Shown one piece after another: positions 5,346-7,733 of a stretch of 7,733 nucleotides of DNA (its first letter is position 1; every line of letters starts with the position of its first letter). The stretch spans positions 1 to 7,733 of the forward strand of contig JBBTVW010000008.1 in the NCBI GenBank assembly GCA_038063075.1, given 5' to 3'. This stretch comes from JACQHJ01 sp038063075. Lineage in GTDB: Bacteria > Patescibacteriota > Microgenomatia > Levybacterales > UBA12049. Under the pieces are notes generated by a model. That model was not told where the DNA came from. It saw only the letters and a program-made list of their open reading frames with translations, and ran no database searches. The position numbers and the translations under genes are program-made.

Positions 5346-5585
5346 TTATAGTCTATTTTTTATATATTTTCTTCCAAATCCTGTTTTCAATGTTTTCTCT
5401 CTTGTTATTGCTTTGTCTTTATTTTTACATACTTCATAGTAAATTAAATCTAAAGGACGTCTGTTTTTGGTTGATTCAACTTTTCCTAAATTATGTTTTT
5501 GAACACGTAATTTTAAATTATTTGTCCAACCTATGTACAAATTATTGTCTTTTAAACTTTTTAATACGTACGTATAGAAAAACAT
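5346..5585 (-). CDS. GIY-YIG endonuclease, single-domain, inserted at tRNA-Leu
   Basis: The 79-aa product is one complete GIY-YIG domain of the small UvrC-N/UPF0213-like kind. YTYVL (4-8) stands for GIY, LYIGWT (16-21) for YIG, R27 in LKLRVQKH is the conserved arginine, and E63 in REKTLKTGFGRKYI is the metal-binding glutamate. The catalytic set looks intact. The ORF lies 3 nt after a 19-nt partial copy of tRNA-Leu and 2 nt before the intact tRNA-Leu, in the same direction. That layout suggests it moved in as a cassette. No Shine-Dalgarno precedes it, and it probably depends on the transcript entering from the tRNA-like promoter upstream. Its own target is not known. Confidence 0.9.
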   Translation of the reverse strand: MFFYTYVLKSLKDNNLYIGWTNNLKLRVQKHNLGKVESTKNRRPLDLIYYEVCKNKDKAITREKTLKTGFGRKYIKNRL

Positions 5586-5588
5586 AAT

Positions 5589-5646
5589 CCAATTTCGCCC
5601 GCCTGCATTAGCTATGCTAAAAGCATTGCGGGCAGGCCATCCCGAC
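5589..5646 (-). repeat. Second copy of tRNA-Leu 5' end, split by a palindrome
   Basis: Read on the minus strand, this segment gives GTCGGGATGGC, then 39 nt of foreign palindrome, then GAAATTGG. Without the insert it is identical to the first 19 nt of tRNA-Leu(UAG) (5325-5343) and in the same orientation. Identity ends exactly at the tRNA 5' end on one side and at tRNA position 19 on the other. It forms a direct repeat around the GIY-YIG ORF. Confidence 0.8.
5600..5638. repeat. 39-nt palindromic element inside the tRNA fragment
   Basis: The outer arms GCCCGCCTGCA and TGCGGGCAGGC pair over 11 positions, with one mismatch and one G-T pair, when the flanking GC bases are included. The centre holds a separate small hairpin, TTAGC-TAT-GCTAA. 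GC content is far above the surroundings. It is bounded by GCC on both sides, which could be a 3-bp target duplication. It looks like a small dispersed palindromic element (REP/MITE type); copy number elsewhere cannot be seen here. Confidence 0.65.
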
Positions 5647-5658
5647 TCGTCTAGGCTC

Positions 5659-5685
5659 GTTATACGAGACTGACTAATATTTCAA
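5659..5685 (-). promoter_or_regulatory. Probable original tRNA-Leu promoter
   Basis: On the minus strand TTGAAA (5680-5685) and TATAAC (5659-5664) are separated by 15 nt, 12 nt upstream of the 19-nt tRNA copy. This is where a tRNA promoter would be expected. It also overlaps a small hairpin CTCGT-TAT-ACGAG and the last codon of the neighbouring GIY-YIG gene. The spacing is short, so the assignment is tentative. Confidence 0.4.
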
Positions 5686-5960
5686 GGCTTGCCTAATTTA
5701 CAATACTTACCTATTCTACTAAATATATTTCTTTTAATCCATTTTCTGCCGGCAGAGGATTTTAGATACTTCTCTCTTTTTCTAGCCTGTATAGAATTTT
5801 CTGATAATTCAGAGTATATAATTTCCCAAGGTTTATACCTTTGGGTGTATTTTCCTGAACCACCTGAATTATGTGCCTTTATTCTTTTAGTTAAATCAAA
5901 TGTTATTCCAGTATAAGTCTTTTGGAAATTAATGCTTCGTAATATATAAACGTAGAACAT
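5682..5960 (-). CDS. GIY-YIG endonuclease, second paralogue
   Basis: The 92-aa product is a complete GIY-YIG domain: FYVYILRS (2-9), TYTGIT (15-20) as a YIG variant with Thr for Ile, R26 in LTKRIKAHN, GKYTQRYKPWEIIY (36-49), and E63 in RKREKYLKSSAGRKWIK. A short tail follows (~78-92). The ATG at 5960 is preferred over an upstream TTG because the domain starts there. A TATTAT hexamer lies 6 nt before it, and no Shine-Dalgarno is seen. It is clearly related to, but diverged from, the 79-aa gene downstream. This one is closer to the common YVYILRS family of free-standing GIY-YIG proteins. Cellular role unknown. Confidence 0.9.
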   Translation of the reverse strand: MFYVYILRSINFQKTYTGITFDLTKRIKAHNSGGSGKYTQRYKPWEIIYSELSENSIQARKREKYLKSSAGRKWIKRNIFSRIGKYCKLGKP

Positions 5961-5966
5961 TATCAA

Positions 5967-5972
5967 ATAATA
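5967..5972 (-). promoter_or_regulatory. -10-like TATTAT before the second GIY-YIG gene
   Basis: The hexamer ends 6 nt before the ATG at 5960, and no ribosome binding site lies between. It fits the short-leader pattern of other leading genes in the window. No good -35 is visible. Confidence 0.3.
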
Positions 5973-5988
5973 TCAAAATAACATCAAT

Positions 5989-6056
5989 CCGTCTGCTTAT
6001 GATAATCTGCCTCATAAAATGAGTTAAGGTAACCCGTCTGCTATGAGCAGCCGAGG
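5989..6056. repeat. Hairpin- and repeat-rich intergenic segment
   Basis: CCGTCTGCT followed by TATG/ATG occurs twice (5989-6001 and 6034-6045). Between and after the copies lie two perfect small hairpins, CTCAT-AAA-ATGAG (6011-6023) and CTGCT-ATG-AGCAG (6038-6050). CCGAGG at 6051-6056 is complementary to CCTCGG at 6126-6131, across the small-RNA unit. No ORF is credible here. Confidence 0.5.
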
Positions 6057-6057
6057 T

Positions 6058-6085
6058 AAAAAAAAGCCCCCTCTTGCGAGGGGAC
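6058..6085 (-). terminator. Intrinsic terminator with GCAA tetraloop
   Basis: On the minus strand GTCCCCTC-GCAA-GAGGGGGC forms an 8-bp stem (one G-T pair) closed by a GNRA loop and followed directly by eight T. It is a textbook rho-independent terminator. It would end the small-RNA unit, and also any read-through from the methyltransferase gene. Confidence 0.9.
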
Positions 6086-6137
6086 TTGTAAAAATTCTAA
6101 CGCCTTACACTGCAAGCAGTGAAAGCCTCGGAACGTA
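6058..6137 (-). ncRNA. Candidate ~80-nt small RNA
   Basis: A consensus promoter and a strong terminator enclose about 80 nt without an ORF. The transcript would contain a hairpin at 6126-6102: GCUUU paired to AAGGC and CACUGC to GCAGUG, with one bulged U and a UU loop. An A/U-rich single-stranded stretch follows (~6101-6086), then the GNRA-capped terminator. It does not show the conserved features of SRP RNA, 6S RNA, tmRNA or RNase P RNA. It lies between the methyltransferase gene and the second GIY-YIG gene. It could be a free small RNA or an attenuator leader for that nuclease gene, whose ATG is about 100 nt beyond the terminator. Class unknown. Confidence 0.6.
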
Positions 6138-6143
6138 ATTAGT

Positions 6144-6172
6144 ACTATAGCAAGTAATTATAGGATTGTCAA
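6144..6172 (-). promoter_or_regulatory. Consensus sigma-70 promoter of the small-RNA unit
   Basis: A perfect TTGACA (6167-6172) is followed by exactly 17 nt and TATAGT (6144-6149), the best promoter in the window. The predicted start is ~6137. It lies immediately after the methyltransferase stop codon and drives no protein gene directly. Confidence 0.8.
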
Positions 6173-6185
6173 GTTTTATTAATAT

Positions 6186-6944
6186 CTATCCCCTTTTTCT
6201 AGCTAGTACAAAAAAAGAAGGCCCAAAGTTGACCTTTGCAAGAGGTACTTGCAATATGTTCTCTATATCAATTAAAGTATTTATAGGAAATAATCTCTTA
6301 AGAAATGTAGACCTAATGTTTGAAACAGATCTAACTTCGATAATTTCAAAATTATATTCTTTTAACTTTTCTATAATTTGGTAAGGATGATAATTTATGA
6401 AAGGAAGTACTCCCCTTTTGATTGATTTCTTGCTTCTTAAATCAAGCGGGAAAATATTAATAGGAAATGTTAAATCACCTTTTAAAATATGTCTGATACT
6501 TGCCTTAAGATGACTTTTATTTGGAAACTCAAGTATAAAATAGCCCTTTTTTGTTAGTAGTTTAGATATTATTTTAAACGCCTCATCAATATCTTCAATG
6601 TGATGCAACGCTCTAACCATAATACATAAATCGAAGTTTCTAAATTCTCGCCTATCATTTAAATTTTGGAGTTTTAGTTGAACAGTTTCTACATTTTTAA
6701 ATCTAGAGTATTTTTTTGAGGCTTTTGAGAGTAATTTTGCAGATGGATCAGTTAAGACAACTTTTTTGCTTCTGAAGTGATATGAAGGAAGAAGCCTTCC
6801 AAAGCCTGCACCGATTTCAATAACTTTTCCAATCTGGGATATTTTTGAAATAAGTTTTCTTATTGCCAAAAATTCTGATTTATGTTCATAGTCTCTACCC
6901 TTCCAAAAGACAGGGTAATCATAGCTATCATATGCTGCTGGCAT
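6186..6944 (-). CDS. Class I SAM-dependent methyltransferase
   Basis: The 252-aa product has the Rossmann-fold methyltransferase signature. Motif I is VIEIGAGFGR (41-50), VVLTDPSAKLL (62-72) carries the acidic residue that binds the ribose hydroxyls, and FDLCIMVRALHHIEDIDEAF (104-123) is the motif IV region. GYFILEFPNKSH (134-145) follows the last core strand. The C-terminal ~90 residues (Leu/Ile-rich, with YHPYQIIEKLKEYNFEIIEVRSVS) presumably bind the substrate. The type (Methyltransf_11-like, often small-molecule or lipid/sugar substrates) does not reveal a substrate. The N-terminal YDSYDYPVFWKGRDYEHKSE resembles one group seen in candidate phyla, from memory. A TATAAT hexamer 10 nt before the ATG overlaps the region just after the upstream gene. 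The small-RNA promoter follows its stop. Confidence 0.92.
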   Translation of the reverse strand: MPAAYDSYDYPVFWKGRDYEHKSEFLAIRKLISKISQIGKVIEIGAGFGRLLPSYHFRSKKVVLTDPSAKLLSKASKKYSRFKNVETVQLKLQNLNDRREFRNFDLCIMVRALHHIEDIDEAFKIISKLLTKKGYFILEFPNKSHLKASIRHILKGDLTFPINIFPLDLRSKKSIKRGVLPFINYHPYQIIEKLKEYNFEIIEVRSVSNIRSTFLKRLFPINTLIDIENILQVPLAKVNFGPSFFVLARKRG

Positions 6945-6954
6945 TGTAGAAGAT

Positions 6955-6960
6955 ATTATA
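6955..6960 (-). promoter_or_regulatory. -10 TATAAT of the methyltransferase gene
   Basis: A perfect TATAAT ends 10 nt before the ATG at 6944, within the 27-nt gap after the muramidase-like gene. The transcript would start about 3-4 nt before the ATG. A good -35 is not seen; it would lie in the upstream coding region. Confidence 0.45.
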
Positions 6961-6971
6961 CAGCATTAGTA

Positions 6972-7592
6972 TCACTGCATTGCGGTCATAAACTGATTGA
7001 CACCTTTTGCCCATGCGCCGTCAGGAGAATTTGGAGTATATTTAGTCCAAATAGTGTCAGGTGTTGTTAATCCTTTATCTATATACTCTTTTTTTAGTCC
7101 TGTCATAACAGTATCAATTGCTTCTTCATATGATTGAAATCCAAGAGTTCCTTTACTGTGTATTCCCCAGCCCCAACAATTGTATGTCTTTGGTGGAATT
7201 ATCTTACAAAGATTTGATTCTTGTTGAGCTATTGCAGGTATCAGTCTGTAATCTAACCCATACTCATCTGCCTTATAAACCATATAATTTTCAAGTCCCA
7301 ATAATGGCGAATTATATCTGATTAAGTACTGACGAATTAGTTCAGGTCTTGCGTCTTGTGCAGTGAATTGACCAGATATTTGTGGTAGTTCACTAGGAAG
7401 TGATGCGAAAATTTTTACACCACCATAAATTGGATTTGTAATATTAGTTACATTACTTTTTTGAAGTGAAAAAATTGAAAATAAACTAATACCTAGTGTA
7501 ATTGGTGTAATTGTAAAAAAAACAACAACTAAAAAGAGATTTTTCCAAAATTCAAATGAGGGACGAGCCTCATAATCTAATTCAGTTAACAT
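6972..7592 (-). CDS. Membrane-anchored muramidase/glucosaminidase-like protein
   Basis: The 206-aa product has a cytoplasmic head of about 16 residues, one long membrane segment (about 17-42) and a linker. A lysozyme-fold domain follows at about 100-206. YKADEYGLDYRLIPAIAQQESNLCK (106-130) has the helix and glutamate (E125 in QQESN) typical of SLT/glucosaminidase-type peptidoglycan hydrolases. NCWGWGIHSKG (138-148) follows, as in that family. C129 and C139 could form a disulfide outside the cell. FQSYEEAIDTVMTGLKKEYIDKGL and YTPNSPDGAWAKGVNQFM match the C-terminal lobe. It probably cuts or remodels cell-wall glycan from the outer face of the membrane. A CATAAT hexamer 5 nt before the ATG replaces a ribosome binding site. 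The exact bond cleaved is uncertain. Confidence 0.85.
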   Translation of the reverse strand: MLTELDYEARPSFEFWKNLFLVVVFFTITPITLGISLFSIFSLQKSNVTNITNPIYGGVKIFASLPSELPQISGQFTAQDARPELIRQYLIRYNSPLLGLENYMVYKADEYGLDYRLIPAIAQQESNLCKIIPPKTYNCWGWGIHSKGTLGFQSYEEAIDTVMTGLKKEYIDKGLTTPDTIWTKYTPNSPDGAWAKGVNQFMTAMQ

Positions 7593-7602
7593 AAATTATT
7601 AT

Positions 7603-7650
7603 GACTTAAGAATGACATACTAAAAGTTTTAAGTCAAGTTTGATATACTA
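7603..7650. promoter_or_regulatory. Divergent control region: inverted and direct repeats
   Basis: Between the muramidase-like gene and tRNA-Leu(CAG) lies a perfect inverted repeat, GACTTAA (7603-7609) and TTAAGTC (7629-7635). A near-direct repeat is also present: GACATACTA (7614-7622) and GATATACTA (7642-7650). TATACT at 7644-7649 is a plausible -10 for the tRNA, with a ~27-nt leader. A regulator site is possible but unproven. Confidence 0.35.
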
Positions 7651-7676
7651 CTAATTACGGATCGAGAGAGATACCT

Positions 7677-7733
7677 GCCGAGATGCTGGAATTGGTATAC
7701 AGGCACGTCTCAGAAGCTTGTGCTGAATCGCAT
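7677..7733 (+). tRNA. tRNA-Leu(CAG), 3' part outside the window
   Basis: The sequence starts GCCGAGA-TG-CTGG with the Leu-type D loop AATTGGTATACAGG. The anticodon loop CTCAGAA sits between CACGT and GCTTG, so the anticodon is CAG. The variable arm TGC-TGAATC-GCA begins before the window ends, and the T arm and acceptor 3' strand are missing. The third pair of the anticodon stem would be C-U rather than C-G. Confidence 0.88.

Noticed and set aside
5261..5587. Plus-strand ORF beginning MSGTGIEPARIAP
   Set aside because: This is the usual false ORF read across the antisense of a tRNA-Leu and the GIY-YIG gene.
6058..6137. SRP RNA, 6S RNA or tmRNA
   Set aside because: None of the conserved SRP loop bases, 6S open-bubble layout, or tmRNA tRNA-like ends and tag ORF are visible, and the unit is too short for the last two.
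6166..7321. Small plus-strand ORFs (6166-6384, 6882-7070, 7118-7321) and 5689-5916
   Set aside because: All are antisense to the methyltransferase, muramidase-like or second GIY-YIG genes and carry no domain signal.
1..7733. CRISPR array or defence operon
   Set aside because: No regularly spaced repeats with unique spacers were found, and no Cas, restriction or toxin-antitoxin pair was recognised; DUF3800 alone is not enough.

Overview
The window reads as a piece of a small, AT-rich bacterial chromosome. The best guess is a Candidate Phyla Radiation (Patescibacteria) genome, probably Microgenomates-like. The reasons are tightly packed short genes, the mix of families (GIY-YIG singletons, a membrane-anchored DUF192 protein, a membrane-tethered muramidase-like protein, a DUF3800 protein), and many unrecognised small proteins. 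TGA ends several genes, which argues against the UGA-recoded lineages SR1 and Gracilibacteria. The lineage rests on recalled family resemblance, not on a marker gene.

Left part (1-1660): a decaying region. A minus-strand alpha/beta-hydrolase (prolyl-oligopeptidase-like) is frameshifted and cut off at a perfect hairpin. A divergent pair follows, made of an unknown 148-aa protein and a small serine-hydrolase-like ORF. That ORF lacks its nucleophile and C-terminal half and runs into the antisense of a second frameshifted gene.

Centre-left (1660-3906, plus strand): a probable operon of a 77-aa small-domain protein (DUF6504-like by motif), a DUF3800 protein and a Y-family DNA polymerase (DinB/Pol IV) with an internal clamp-binding motif. 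A long-armed hairpin lies before the polymerase.

Centre-right (3878-5232, minus strand): a compact cell-envelope operon. It holds a 38-aa membrane peptide, a secreted coiled-coil protein, a small anchored acidic protein and a membrane-anchored DUF192 protein, the last three joined by 1-4 nt overlaps.

Right part (5262-7733): a complete tRNA-Leu(UAG), two GIY-YIG nuclease genes, an orphan promoter-to-terminator unit that looks like an ~80-nt small RNA, a class I methyltransferase, a membrane-anchored muramidase-like protein, and the start of a tRNA-Leu(CAG) that leaves the window.

Two observations stand out. First, the GIY-YIG gene next to tRNA-Leu sits exactly between the intact tRNA and a second copy of the tRNA's first 19 nt. 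That copy is itself split by a 39-nt palindromic element, so the nuclease looks like a homing-type cassette inserted at a tRNA gene. Second, many leading genes have a TATAAT-like hexamer 5-11 nt before the ATG and no Shine-Dalgarno, which points to leaderless mRNAs, while an operon-internal gene keeps a strong AAGGAG.
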